DNA of 64,000 nucleotides from Brumimicrobium glaciale (GCF_004152935.1 NZ_SETE01000006.1:124001-188000), one strand, 5' to 3'; numbered from the stretch's first letter, positions 47,415 through 57,274 are shown. The notes: generated by a model not told the origin, from the letters alone. A program made the numbers and translations.

Positions 47415-49730
47415 TTACTTCAATACTTTAAATGTCTTTACACTATTGGCAGATTGGACATTTACAAAGTAAACACCACTGCTCAGATCTGAAACATTAA
47501 TTGCAAATTCACTTGATGTGATTTTTGAAGAATATACTATTTTACCTGTTGCAGTAACTAATTCTACAGATACAAGCAATCCATTCTCATTTGATATTTT
47601 TAAAACATCATTTACTGGGTTTGGATATACAGATACTCCATTGAAATCATTTTCATCAAGTCCAACACTAGTTACCGATGTACAAGCAGAAGTGTCAATG
47701 CATGGGCCATCAGTAATGATTACTGCATAATCTCCATTCACTGTTGCGGTGAATGAAGCGTTTGTCTCGCCAATAATATTTGTATTCGAGCTACAATCCA
47801 TCCATTGGTAACTTAAACCAGCAGCATTTGCTGTAATGACCACTCCATTTGCAGTTACAGATACGTCAATATTACATTCTGGATATGTTTTACCAGAAAG
47901 TGCAACCAATTTATCGTTAGAACCTGTTGTCGATATCACAAGGTTTCCAGCTTGATTAAGATTTGCAATTGGTCCGTTTAATCGAACATAAACCTTTGTC
48001 GAAGCAACTGAGCCACCAGTTTGTGTTAAAGTTAAATTCGACATGTAAGGACCAGCTAATGTATTTGAAATTTCAAAGTTTGCAGGTGCAGTTACCGTGA
48101 TGTCACTGGTAAGGTTTGTACCCGTTATATTTAATGAATCAGCAGTGGAAGGTGTTCCAATAATGTGAATTAATCCACTAATTGCTGATTTTGATGAGCT
48201 TATAATTGAACCAAAATTCATACGTACAACAGGAGTCGAAGTTGTATAATACCATGTCGCGTCACTCGTATAATAAATAAATGATGTTTGAGGTGCACTT
48301 TTTCCGGCAGTCGCAACGGAAAAATCTGATTCAAAACTCTTCACTGAAATAATATATGTTTCTCCTGCAATAAGATTTATTGGAGAACTGAATACTAAAG
48401 TTTGATAAGTACCTTCATCTCCTACAGCTACTGTATAAGGAAGAGTTTCGCCATTGATGACTGGGTCTAAATTATCATCAAGAATTTCTCCGAAAACCAA
48501 GCTACCTGGTGTGATTAAACTACCAAATTGAAAGTCAACACCAGTTATACCTGCATTTGCATTTGGAATAAATATGTTTCCAATCTGAATTGCAGATGCT
48601 GGAGTTTGTGTAGAACCTGATGTTTCGCTATAAACGGTACCAGTTTCTGCTACGGTTGAACTATCTCTAGCAAATATTGATGTACCCACAGAGAATTTAT
48701 AAGGTTCTAAAATGTTGTTCGATGGATTGTCATCTATATTATTGTAGGAAATAGAATAATTCATCTGATAATCGCCAATAGAACCAGGTGAAAAGGTAGT
48801 TGAAACCACAACTGAATCACTAGCACCTGAAACAATTGTTGCTGGAGTTGAAGTTCCCGTATATGTACCGTTTATTGATTCTGCTGCCGTAAATACTACA
48901 TTTAATTGATCTTGTGAACCAATGTTGTTTAGTGCTGCAGAAGCTTCGATTGGTGCAACTTGTGACAACGGAATCTGGTGATAATAAAGTATATCTCCAA
49001 GTGTTGTCGTTCCATAAAGATAGTTTGAAACCGAGATGTCATGATCAGACAATGTGGTAACATTTACATCATCAACTTGCCAAGCATATCCTGAACCAGC
49101 TGTATTGCTTGGGTTGCTGCTTTCCCAACGAAATCTGAATTTTACAGTAGGAGATTGATTAACATTGAAGTTTCTTGTAACAATCATTTCTGTTGCACTT
49201 GTATTGGCAGGAATTGTTGGATTAATATCTATAGTTTGTTGCCAAGTCGTTCCGCCATCTAAACTAACTTCTACATATGTTTTGTCATAATTAAATGCAC
49301 GGTATGCTTGTTCGAATTTAAGCGTAACAATACTTTCCGATGAGCAGTTGATACTGTTGGTCATTGTTATCCATGAATTTTGTGGACTAACAGAGTTAGC
49401 AAGTAGGTAACCAATTCCTTCGAAGAAGGCAAAACCATTTGTTACTGTTGTAGAAGTAATTGTTGAGAAAAAAGTAGGGTTTTGAAAATCAGCTTCTACA
49501 CCAATTTGCCAAGCTCCTTGACTTCCATTTCCACCAAATGTCCAATCAGTTGCTGTAGAAAAATCACTCGACCATATCGAAGTACCTAAAGCTTTTGGGG
49601 TATTGATGTTTGAAGTGGTTAATTTATCCGCTTTTTTGATTGTTTCGAAAGTCGGAGCTTTTTGTAATGCTTGTGAAAAAGCAAAACTCGATGCCGCAAC
49701 AAATGCAACAATTAATTGAATTCTTTTCAT
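47415..49730 (-). CDS. Secreted choice-of-anchor J-like protein with T9SS type A domain (paralogue 1)
   Basis: 771 aa. Signal peptide 1-20 (ASSFAFSQA). Residues ~50-230 resemble the choice-of-anchor J/MAM-like jelly roll (WSSDFSTATDWTFGG, then YVEVSLDGGTTW and YAWQVDDVNV). Residues ~230-500 are beta-rich repeats; ~515-615 form a domain with ITVTAPANFEIS and KVYVRLNG. The C-terminal sorting domain begins GVSVYPNPVNDVLKIS and ends SVKTFKVLK. Paralogue of the larger upstream gene on the same strand; both share signal peptide and upstream DNA almost exactly. Role unknown, probably surface binding. Confidence 0.85.
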   Translation of the reverse strand: MKRIQLIVAFVAASSFAFSQALQKAPTFETIKKADKLTTSNINTPKALGTSIWSSDFSTATDWTFGGNGSQGAWQIGVEADFQNPTFFSTITSTTVTNGFAFFEGIGYLLANSVSPQNSWITMTNSINCSSESIVTLKFEQAYRAFNYDKTYVEVSLDGGTTWQQTIDINPTIPANTSATEMIVTRNFNVNQSPTVKFRFRWESSNPSNTAGSGYAWQVDDVNVTTLSDHDISVSNYLYGTTTLGDILYYHQIPLSQVAPIEASAALNNIGSQDQLNVVFTAAESINGTYTGTSTPATIVSGASDSVVVSTTFSPGSIGDYQMNYSISYNNIDDNPSNNILEPYKFSVGTSIFARDSSTVAETGTVYSETSGSTQTPASAIQIGNIFIPNANAGITGVDFQFGSLITPGSLVFGEILDDNLDPVINGETLPYTVAVGDEGTYQTLVFSSPINLIAGETYIISVKSFESDFSVATAGKSAPQTSFIYYTSDATWYYTTSTPVVRMNFGSIISSSKSAISGLIHIIGTPSTADSLNITGTNLTSDITVTAPANFEISNTLAGPYMSNLTLTQTGGSVASTKVYVRLNGPIANLNQAGNLVISTTGSNDKLVALSGKTYPECNIDVSVTANGVVITANAAGLSYQWMDCSSNTNIIGETNASFTATVNGDYAVIITDGPCIDTSACTSVTSVGLDENDFNGVSVYPNPVNDVLKISNENGLLVSVELVTATGKIVYSSKITSSEFAINVSDLSSGVYFVNVQSANSVKTFKVLK

Positions 49731-49752
49731 AAGTGTGTTTTTAGTGTTCGTT

Positions 49753-49760
49753 CAAACTTA
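49753..49760 (-). promoter_or_regulatory. -7 element of paralogue 1
   Basis: On the - strand TAAGTTTG, matching TAnnTTTG, 22 bp before the ATG. No TTG at the right distance. Confidence 0.45.
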
Positions 49761-49907
49761 AGGAATATTTTACTCATCTCTAGTAAAGTATAGATTTTTT
49801 TATTGTTGAATTGACTTTTTATTATTGCTTATCTATTGTTTTGTCGAAAAAGGTAACTGTCTATATAGCAAGATATCTTTTGAAATCTAAAAATAAATAT
49901 AACAAAT

Positions 49908-49934
49908 AAAGCTGTCTCATTTCGAGACAGCTTT
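49908..49934 (-). terminator. Hairpin after the 969-aa - strand gene
   Basis: AAAGCTGTCTC/GAGACAGCTTT with an ATTTC loop; on the - strand it is followed by TTTATTTG, a weak T-rich tail. Its core equals that of the terminator at 47358, so the pair was duplicated with its ends. Confidence 0.65.
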
Positions 49935-49961
49935 ATGTATTTTAAATCACTTTTATACCAG

Positions 49962-52871
49962 TTATTTTATCACTTTAAATGTCTTGGTGCTATTCGCAGA
50001 TCTTACATTTACAAAGTAAATACCGCTGCTAATGTGCGCAACATTTATTTCGAACTCAGTTGAAGAGATTTTAGAAGTGTAGACTATTCTTCCAGCCGCA
50101 GTTACTAATTCAACAGATTCAAGTAGGCCATTTTCATTCGTTATTTTTAAAACATTTTGAACTGGGTTAGGATAAACTGAAACTCCTGAGAATTCATTTT
50201 CATTAAGTCCAACTCCCACAACAAAATTACAAGCAGAAGTATCAACACAAGCTCCGTCAGTTATAATTACAGCGTAACTTCCATCTATTCCAAATCCACT
50301 GAATACTTGGTCTGTCTCACCAGCAATCTCTGTGCTGTCAGCACAGTCGATCCATTGGTAGCTTAATCCCGAAGCGTTTGCAGTAATGGTTTGACCAGAT
50401 ACTGTAACTGATACATCTGTGTTACAAAATGGCCCAACACCACAAGGGAATATTTGATATCCTGAATAATATGGAGAGCTACTGTCAAATTGTTTCCCAA
50501 TACCCGTTAAGTAAAATGCTCCTACCGGAGTCGCTGTTCCTGCTAGCGGTGAAGTCGCTGTTATTCTAACCCGGAATGTGGATGTCCCATTCGTTACTTC
50601 AACATTTCCATTGTTTGGCCAATTTGCTTCTCCGTTTATAAGGTTTAATCCTTGTAATTCTATAAACTGACTTTCAGTTACTTCATTTATGTTGTTCACT
50701 ATTGTTGGTGTTTGCAGAGCTGCTCCTTGAGATAGAACAGTTATCGTGCTCGGTACAATCTGCAATAATCCGTAGTATTGTTCAATTTGACCTTCAACGT
50801 TTATTTCATCACCTTCCAGAGGCACATAACCATTTAAGTCTGTAATGTTATAAACGCTGATTCCATCGTTGTTGCTGTCTATCAAAGTAAGATCGTAACC
50901 ACTATTGCTAAAGTTTCCGCAATGAAGAACACCTGTTAAACTAACAAAGTCACCAACTGATGTTCCTTCTCCATTTGCATTAGTATTCGTTACAGATCCA
51001 ATGGAAGAGACTAAATAATCATAAGTCTGTCCTTGAAGTGAAATCAATTTATCTATTGCTCCTGCAGAAGAAATTACAATATCACCGGCTTGAGCCAAAT
51101 TGATAATTGGGCCGTTCAAACGGATATAGACTTTTGTTGTAGCGGCAGTTCCATTAATATTTGCGATTGTTAAAGAGGAGGAGTATGGTCCAGCTAATGT
51201 AGTTGAAACCTCAAAATTGGTTGGTGCTGTTACAGTAATGTCTCCTGTTAAGTTAAACCCTTCAAGGTTAAATGAATCTGCTGGAGAAGGCGCTCCTAAT
51301 AACTGATCGAATCCTGAAATTGAAGTTTCAGATGAAAGTGTCGCTGGAGCAAAATTCATTCTAACTACTGGTGTAGCCGTTGTGTAATACCATGTAGCAT
51401 CAGAAAGGTAGTAGATGAAAGAGGTTTGTGGAGCACTTTTACCCGCTGTGGCTAGAGAAAAATCTGAACTTGTGCTTTTTACTACAACGACATAAGTTTC
51501 GCCAGCAATTAAATTTACAGCACTGTCAAATTTTAAGGTTTTATGTGTTCCTTCATCTCCAATTGCCATAGTGTAAGGTGCTGTTTCACTATTCGGAATC
51601 ACTGTAAGGTTATCGTCATATAATTGTCCATAAACCAAAGATCCAGGATTAATAGTGTTTCCAAATTGAAAATCTATTGCGGTTAAATTTGCATTTTGGT
51701 TCATTATGAACGCGTTTCCTGCTTCCATTCCATTGAGCGGTGTCATTGTTGCTCCACTCGTTTGTCCATAAACAGTTCCTAAAGCAGTTTGGGTTGAGCT
51801 ATCTCTAGCATAAATTGCTTCTCCCACGGAAAACTTATAGGATTCTACTGTATTGTTTAAAGGATAATCATCTGTATTGTTATAAGAAATGGAATAGTCT
51901 AATTGATAATCGCCAATTGTACTGGGAGTAAAATTAGTTGTAACTGCCACTGAATCTTCGCCATTGGTTAAAATTCCAACTGGAGCTGTGCTGCCTATGT
52001 AAATTCCATTTACTGATTCTGTTGCAGTAAAAACCACATTGGTTTGATCTTGTGATCCTCTGTTTTTTAAGACTGCAGAAGACTCAATTCCTGTGGTTTG
52101 GCTGAAAGGAATTTGATGGTAATATAATGTTTCGCCAAGAGTAGTAGATCCGTAAATATGCTTAGTAATTGCAATGTCGTGATCAGATAAAGCGGCGATT
52201 TTCACATCATCAATTTGCCATGCATAACCTGAGCCTGTAGTGGCTGTGCTTGTGTTTTCCCAACGAAATCTAAATTTTACTGTTGTTGATTGGTTAACAG
52301 TAAAGTTTCGAATAACAGTGGTTTCGGCTGTAGATGAGTTTGCTGCAATGTTTTGATTAATATCCGTTGTCTGTTCCCAAGTTACTCCATCATCTAAACT
52401 TACTTCAACATAAGTCATGTCGGAATTGAATGCGCGATAAGCTTGTTGAAACTCGAAGCTAATAATATTGTCGCTTGAACAATTTACGCTATTGGTCATC
52501 TCAATCCATGCATTTTGCGAAGTTACAGTTCCCGTCAGTAGGAATTGGATGCCTGTAAAATAGGCAATTCCGTTAGCTACAGTAGTCGACTGAATAAACG
52601 TGTAATATTGTGGCGAAGGCATTGATGCAGTAGTTCCTAAGACCCATGCTCCCTGAGCGCCGTTTCCTCCTATAGTCCATTCAGTAGCTGCTGAAAAATC
52701 ACTGGACCATATCGTAGTACCAAGTGCTTTGGCAGTTCCGTTGTTATTATTAGAGTTAATTGATTTATCCGCTTTTTTGATTGTTTCGAAAGTCGGAGCT
52801 TTTTGTAATGCTTGTGAAAAAGCAAAACTCGATGCCGCAATAAATGCAACAATTAATTGAATTCTTTTCAT
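49962..52871 (-). CDS. Secreted choice-of-anchor J-like protein with OB-like insert and T9SS type A domain (paralogue 2)
   Basis: 969 aa, a longer paralogue of the next gene. Same signal peptide and domain order: choice-of-anchor J-like (~52-235, VEVSLDDGVTWEQT, YAWQIDDVKI), beta-rich middle, ITVTAPTNFEVS domain, sorting domain GVSVYPNPVQNVLKIT ending STKTFKVIK. It differs by about 200 residues inserted at ~640-835 (GEGTSVGDFVSLTGVL, VPLEGDEINVEGQI), which look like OB-fold strands seen in surface nucleases and adhesins. First gene of the - strand pair; 231 bp separate it from paralogue 1, which has its own leader. Confidence 0.85.
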   Translation of the reverse strand: MKRIQLIVAFIAASSFAFSQALQKAPTFETIKKADKSINSNNNNGTAKALGTTIWSSDFSAATEWTIGGNGAQGAWVLGTTASMPSPQYYTFIQSTTVANGIAYFTGIQFLLTGTVTSQNAWIEMTNSVNCSSDNIISFEFQQAYRAFNSDMTYVEVSLDDGVTWEQTTDINQNIAANSSTAETTVIRNFTVNQSTTVKFRFRWENTSTATTGSGYAWQIDDVKIAALSDHDIAITKHIYGSTTLGETLYYHQIPFSQTTGIESSAVLKNRGSQDQTNVVFTATESVNGIYIGSTAPVGILTNGEDSVAVTTNFTPSTIGDYQLDYSISYNNTDDYPLNNTVESYKFSVGEAIYARDSSTQTALGTVYGQTSGATMTPLNGMEAGNAFIMNQNANLTAIDFQFGNTINPGSLVYGQLYDDNLTVIPNSETAPYTMAIGDEGTHKTLKFDSAVNLIAGETYVVVVKSTSSDFSLATAGKSAPQTSFIYYLSDATWYYTTATPVVRMNFAPATLSSETSISGFDQLLGAPSPADSFNLEGFNLTGDITVTAPTNFEVSTTLAGPYSSSLTIANINGTAATTKVYIRLNGPIINLAQAGDIVISSAGAIDKLISLQGQTYDYLVSSIGSVTNTNANGEGTSVGDFVSLTGVLHCGNFSNSGYDLTLIDSNNDGISVYNITDLNGYVPLEGDEINVEGQIEQYYGLLQIVPSTITVLSQGAALQTPTIVNNINEVTESQFIELQGLNLINGEANWPNNGNVEVTNGTSTFRVRITATSPLAGTATPVGAFYLTGIGKQFDSSSPYYSGYQIFPCGVGPFCNTDVSVTVSGQTITANASGLSYQWIDCADSTEIAGETDQVFSGFGIDGSYAVIITDGACVDTSACNFVVGVGLNENEFSGVSVYPNPVQNVLKITNENGLLESVELVTAAGRIVYTSKISSTEFEINVAHISSGIYFVNVRSANSTKTFKVIK

Positions 52872-52893
52872 AAGTGTGTTTTTAGTGTTCCTT

Positions 52894-52925
52894 CAAACAT
52901 AAGGAATATATTTTTCTTTCCCCAA
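52894..52925 (-). promoter_or_regulatory. Promoter of paralogue 2
   Basis: On the - strand: TTG (52923-52925), 21-bp spacer, TATGTTTG (52894-52901), 22 bp before the ATG. Fits the Bacteroidetes promoter. Confidence 0.55.
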
Positions 52926-53206
52926 GTATCAAATAGTTTATTCTTTTTTAAGGAGATTTATTGGCCTCATAAATAGTTGAAAATATGCGCTTTAGTACGA
53001 CTAGCGTTAGGTTCTAATATACTTTGTATCAAATAATAGATTTTAGAAGTTAGACAAAAGACAAAAAGTCAAATCTCTAAATTCTAACCTTTAAATAAAA
53101 GACTAGTTATAGAATTTACATTCTCATTTGAACCTGTTTTACTTTTAGTCTATAGGGGTCGTGTTTTGTTGAGAAAAGGACTTTCTTATTAACATTGGTA
53201 ATATTC
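52926..53206. other. Non-coding gap between the divergent - strand pair and mraZ
   Basis: No credible gene. At 53041-53095 there is a low-complexity stretch (TAGACAAAAGACAAAAAGTC) enclosed by TTAGAAGTTAGA and an inverted copy TCTAAATTCTAA with one mismatch. It resembles the simple repeats seen before ftsW. Confidence 0.5.
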
Positions 53207-53345
53207 TCCCACATTTTACCACTCTATTCTTTTTCCTTATATTTGCTGCTATTAGTTGGCTTGGGTAAAAATAAATGTAACTTTTATCTGCGGTTAAACG
53301 TAAATAGTTTTCAACACTTGTTTTAAAGTGGTAAAAAGTGGTAAA
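53207..53345 (+). promoter_or_regulatory. mraZ promoter region with two pairs of TGG boxes
   Basis: A -7 element TATATTTG lies at 53238-53245. Upstream, on the - strand, GTGGTAAAATGTGGGA (53208-53222) holds two TGG boxes 10 bp apart; downstream on the + strand, AGTGGTAAAA is followed by AGTGGTAAA (53327-53345), again 10 bp apart. MraZ of other bacteria binds direct TGGG-type repeats at this period to repress its own operon, so these are candidate operators, facing each other about 110 bp apart. Confidence 0.55.
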
Positions 53346-53376
53346 TTTTCCATTATTTTTACGCATTATAAAGTAC

Positions 53377-53838
53377 ATGGCAGGATTAGTAGGAGAATAT
53401 GAAGTGAAATTGGATGCCAAAGGGCGTTTCTTATTTCCATCTCATTTGAGAAGGCAACTTTCTCCTGCTGCCCAAGAAAGTTTTATGTTGAACAAAGGTT
53501 TTGAAGAGTGCTTAACGCTCTACCCAATGAATGAATGGGAGAAGTTGAGTGAATCGCTTTCTAAAATCAATTTGTTTAAACCAAAGAATCGAATGTTCTA
53601 CAGATTGTTTCATCAAGGTGCAAAAGATGTATCGCTTGATAAAACAGGACGTGTTTTGATTCCAACGTCACACATGGAGCGCGTCGGTCTAGGTAAGGAA
53701 GCAATGCTTATAGCTTACAATGACCGAATAGAAATTTGGGATAAAACTGCATACTTCGAAATGATCGAAGGTAGCATGTCAGATTTTGCTGATTTAGCAG
53801 ATGAGGTAATGGGTAATATGGAAGATGGAGGAGAATAA
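53377..53838 (+). CDS. mraZ: Transcriptional regulator MraZ
   Basis: 153 aa from the ATG at 53377 (MAGLVGEYEVKLDAKGRF); a GTG start at 53338 would place translation inside the operator repeats. Two AbrB/SpoVT-like domains each with the D-x-x-G-R signature: DAKGRFLFP (about residue 13) and DKTGRVLIP (about 90). MraZ represses the dcw cluster it heads. It overlaps rsmH by 14 bases. Confidence 0.95.
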   Translation: MAGLVGEYEVKLDAKGRFLFPSHLRRQLSPAAQESFMLNKGFEECLTLYPMNEWEKLSESLSKINLFKPKNRMFYRLFHQGAKDVSLDKTGRVLIPTSHMERVGLGKEAMLIAYNDRIEIWDKTAYFEMIEGSMSDFADLADEVMGNMEDGGE

Positions 53839-54754
53839 AGACCAATACGAATACCACGTTCCGGTAATGCTTCAAGAATGCCTTGATGGTTTGGATATTA
53901 ATCCAGATGGCATTTATCTTGATTTAACTTTTGGAGGTGGTGGACACGCACGTGAAATGTTTAAATTACTTTCTGATAAAGGAAAGCTAATTGTTTTTGA
54001 CCAGGATGCAGACGCCAAGAAAAATGCTTGGACTGCACCAAATTTCCATTTTGTAGCTTCTAACTTTTCATTCATGAAAAACCAATTGCGTATGCTGGGT
54101 ATTTCAAAAGTGGATGGAATCTTGGCAGATCTTGGCGTGTCTTCTCATCAATTCAATATTCCTGAAAGAGGATTCAGTATTCGCTCTGACGAAAAGTTGG
54201 ACATGAGAATGAATCAAAGAAGTGGCGAATCGGCTTACGATGTGGTCAATGAATATTCTGAGGAACAGTTAGTAACAATGGTTGGGAAATATGGTGAAGT
54301 GAAATCTCCTCGCCGCATTGCGCAAGCTATTTGTTTAAAACGTCAATCTACTCCAATTGCTACAACTGGTCAATTAATAGCAGTGTTAGAACCAATTGCT
54401 CCAAAATTCAAAGAAAATAAATTTTATGCTCAAGTTTTTCAAGCCATTCGCATCGAAGTTAACGATGAAATGAATGTATTGGAGAGAATGCTAGAGCAAA
54501 CAGCAGAAGTTTTAAAACCAGGAGGAAGATTAGTGGTAATGTCTTATCACTCATTGGAAGACCGATTGGTGAAGAACTATATAAAAAGCGGAAGTTTTAC
54601 CGGGAAAATTGAGAAAGACTTTTTCGGAAATATTTTAAAGCCATTCAAAGGGATTACAAGAAAACCATCTGTGGCTGATGAAGAAGAGTTAGAAAAAAAT
54701 TCTAGAGCGAGAAGCGCTAAGTTGAGGGTTGCAGAGAGAAATGAAGGGGAATAA
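53825..54754 (+). CDS. rsmH: 16S rRNA (cytosine(1402)-N(4))-methyltransferase
   Basis: 309 aa. HVPVMLQECLDGL, the SAM loop DLTFGGGGHAREM (about residues 36-48), DGILADLGVSSHQ, and VMSYHSLEDRLVK are RsmH signatures. It methylates C1402 in the decoding centre. Second gene of the dcw cluster; ends 14 bases into ftsL. Confidence 0.97.
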   Translation: MEENKDQYEYHVPVMLQECLDGLDINPDGIYLDLTFGGGGHAREMFKLLSDKGKLIVFDQDADAKKNAWTAPNFHFVASNFSFMKNQLRMLGISKVDGILADLGVSSHQFNIPERGFSIRSDEKLDMRMNQRSGESAYDVVNEYSEEQLVTMVGKYGEVKSPRRIAQAICLKRQSTPIATTGQLIAVLEPIAPKFKENKFYAQVFQAIRIEVNDEMNVLERMLEQTAEVLKPGGRLVVMSYHSLEDRLVKNYIKSGSFTGKIEKDFFGNILKPFKGITRKPSVADEEELEKNSRARSAKLRVAERNEGE

Positions 54755-55154
54755 TTACATATCAGATACGCCGTCCAAAGCGAAAACGAAAAAGAAGAAA
54801 AAGAAAAGTCGTTTCGCTGCAGCAAGTAAAAAGCAATCACAATCATTGGTGCAAATCATGAATGGTGACTTTTTAACTAAGGACTTCGTGATGAATAATT
54901 TCAACTACATCTTCTTCGTGATTTTCTTGATGATTTTAACTGTTTCGAAAGGATATTATGTTAACCAATTGTCAAATGATATTGCAAAAGAAGAAAAGGC
55001 GGTTGGAGATATCACAGCTGATTATGTTGAAACGAAAGCAAAATTGGAAGAGTTGACAAGAAGGACTAAAATGATTGAAAAATTGAAGCCTTTGGGATTG
55101 AAAGAGACAATTAATCCAACAAAAGTAATTCGAATTAAAAAAGATAAAAAATAA
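54741..55154 (+). CDS. ftsL: FtsL-like cell division protein
   Basis: 137 aa from ATG 54741. A lysine-rich cytoplasmic start (KAKTKKKKKKSRFAAASKK), one membrane helix at about 54-76 (YIFFVIFLMILTVSKG), and a short periplasmic heptad-rich region (ELTRRTKMIEKLKPL). This is FtsL by layout and position rather than strong sequence conservation; it bridges FtsQ/FtsB and FtsW/FtsI in the divisome. 11 bp before ftsI. Confidence 0.85.
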   Translation: MKGNNYISDTPSKAKTKKKKKKSRFAAASKKQSQSLVQIMNGDFLTKDFVMNNFNYIFFVIFLMILTVSKGYYVNQLSNDIAKEEKAVGDITADYVETKAKLEELTRRTKMIEKLKPLGLKETINPTKVIRIKKDKK

Positions 55155-55165
55155 GTTTAGAAAAG

Positions 55166-57271
55166 ATGAAATTGCCAAAAACAGTCATAATAAGAACGTA
55201 TCTGATCTACTTTTTAGTAGTCATTGCTATGCTTGTGGTAATTGGTAGAACCTTTTCTATTATCATGGATGGCCGTGATAATATTTTCACAACTACTTCA
55301 GATAAATTACAACAACGTTCAGCTATTGTTGAGCCACGCAGAGGAGAAATTTTAGATATTCACCTCAATCCATTGGTTACTTCTGTTTCATTTTACGATA
55401 TCTATATGGATCCTGTTACGGTGAAAGAAGATATATGGACAAAAGGTGTGGGTGGACTTAGTGTTGGGTTGTCAAAAATTTTTAAAGATAAATCTGCTCG
55501 CGAATATGAAGAATACCTTCGTGAAGCCAGAGCAAGAAAAAGAAGATATGTCTTGATTCAAAAGAAAGTAACCAATGAAGTGAGAAAGCAACTTCGTGAA
55601 TTACCAATTTTTGAAAAAGGAAGATACAAAGGTGGAATCATTGATAACAATGCAACGATTATTCGTAAACGTCCAAACGATGATTTACTAGCACGTACTT
55701 TAGGATACGTAAAAAACAACAAGAACGATACTTTATTGGTTGGAATTGAAGGAGCTTACAATAAATACCTATCAGGACAAAATGGAGTTGTTGTTGAACA
55801 ATTGATTTCTAACTCATGGAAACCAACAGGAACAATCGTTCGTGAAGCAATAAACGGATATGATGTTGTTACTTCTATTGATAAAGATATTCAAGAAGTA
55901 GCGCATACGGAACTTGAAAATCAGTTAAAAACGAAAGGTGGACGCTACGGATGTGCGATTGTAATGGATGTAAAAACAGGCTTTGTAAAAGCAATGGTAA
56001 ATCTTCAAAAGACCAGTTCTGGAAATTACGCTGAAATTTATAATCACGCTATCGGAACAAGAGAAGTTCCGGGCTCTACAATGAAATTGGCTTCTTTAAT
56101 GGCGGCGTTAGAAGACGGTAAAATCAAAATGACGGATACCGTGAATGCGGTGGGAAGATATGAGTTTTATGATAGAAGCTTGCGTGATTCGCGTCCTTGG
56201 GGTTATGGAAAAATTACCATCAAAGAAGCGTTCGAACATTCTTCTAATGTGATTTCAAAAGTGATTTTCAATAGCTATAGAAGTGAACCGCAACGTTACA
56301 TCGATAGAATGAAACAGTTTGGTTTGACGGACAGAACGGGGATTAATATTTTGGGAGAAGTAGACCCTTCTTACTCAAAACCTGGAAGTTCTCAATGGTG
56401 GGGTGGATCTTTAGGTTGGATGGCAATTGGATATGAATTTCAATTAACGCCTCTTGAACTGCTTGCATTTTACAACGCTGTGGCAAATGACGGGAAATAC
56501 ATGAAGCCACAATTTGTCACTAAAGTGATCAATAACAGAAAAGTCATTCAAGAATTTGAACCAATTGTAGTACATGAAAAAATCAGTAGTCAAGCGACAA
56601 TCGATGTGATGAAAGAAGCACTTGAAGGAGTTATGATTAACGGAACAGGGAAAAGATTAAGCTCTACTTTCTTTAAAATCGCCGGTAAAACTGGAACTGC
56701 TCAAATTGCAAACAGAAACAAAGGTTATGGTGCCGAAGGAGAGAAGAAATACATTGCCTCTTTCGCAGGATTTTTTCCTTCTGATGATCCAATGTATTCA
56801 TGTATCGTTGTAATTGCAGCGCCAACTGATGATATTTATGGAGCTTCTGTTTCTGGAACTGTTTTCTCTGCAATCGCAAATAAAGTTTATGCATCAAGTT
56901 ACAATTACCATAAAGCGGTAAACGAAAAACCATCCATCGCAAGTGTTCCTTATGTTCAAAACGGAAGCCGATATGATATCAATACGGTGCTGAATCGCTT
57001 TGAGGTAAAAAAGGAATTTAAAGGAAATCAAAGTTGGGTAAAAACGAGAACAGCAAACGGAAATGCGGTTGCTTTTTCTGATTACGCGATTAAAAAGAAC
57101 AGGATTCCAGATGTTAAAGGAATGGGGTTAAGCGATGCAATGTATTTATTAGAAAAACAAGGAATGGTAGTCCATTCGCAGGGATACGGAACTGTGGTGA
57201 GTCAATCATTAGCAGCGGGCACAAAATCAGCCCCGGGTGGACTCGTCGAATTGAAATTAAAACAGAATTAG
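55166..57271 (+). CDS. ftsI: Penicillin-binding protein FtsI (PBP3) with PASTA domain
   Basis: 701 aa. Membrane helix near residues 8-30. Pedestal domain to ~235, transpeptidase with S304-T-M-K307, S359-S360-N361 and K508-T-G510, all intact. The last ~55 residues (IPDVKGMGLSDAMYLLEKQG...VVSQSLAAG) form one PASTA domain, as in Gram-positive PBP2x and other Bacteroidetes FtsI. Crosslinks septal peptidoglycan with FtsW. Next gene starts 3 bp after the stop. Confidence 0.95.
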   Translation: MKLPKTVIIRTYLIYFLVVIAMLVVIGRTFSIIMDGRDNIFTTTSDKLQQRSAIVEPRRGEILDIHLNPLVTSVSFYDIYMDPVTVKEDIWTKGVGGLSVGLSKIFKDKSAREYEEYLREARARKRRYVLIQKKVTNEVRKQLRELPIFEKGRYKGGIIDNNATIIRKRPNDDLLARTLGYVKNNKNDTLLVGIEGAYNKYLSGQNGVVVEQLISNSWKPTGTIVREAINGYDVVTSIDKDIQEVAHTELENQLKTKGGRYGCAIVMDVKTGFVKAMVNLQKTSSGNYAEIYNHAIGTREVPGSTMKLASLMAALEDGKIKMTDTVNAVGRYEFYDRSLRDSRPWGYGKITIKEAFEHSSNVISKVIFNSYRSEPQRYIDRMKQFGLTDRTGINILGEVDPSYSKPGSSQWWGGSLGWMAIGYEFQLTPLELLAFYNAVANDGKYMKPQFVTKVINNRKVIQEFEPIVVHEKISSQATIDVMKEALEGVMINGTGKRLSSTFFKIAGKTGTAQIANRNKGYGAEGEKKYIASFAGFFPSDDPMYSCIVVIAAPTDDIYGASVSGTVFSAIANKVYASSYNYHKAVNEKPSIASVPYVQNGSRYDINTVLNRFEVKKEFKGNQSWVKTRTANGNAVAFSDYAIKKNRIPDVKGMGLSDAMYLLEKQGMVVHSQGYGTVVSQSLAAGTKSAPGGLVELKLKQN

Positions 57272-57274
57272 AAA

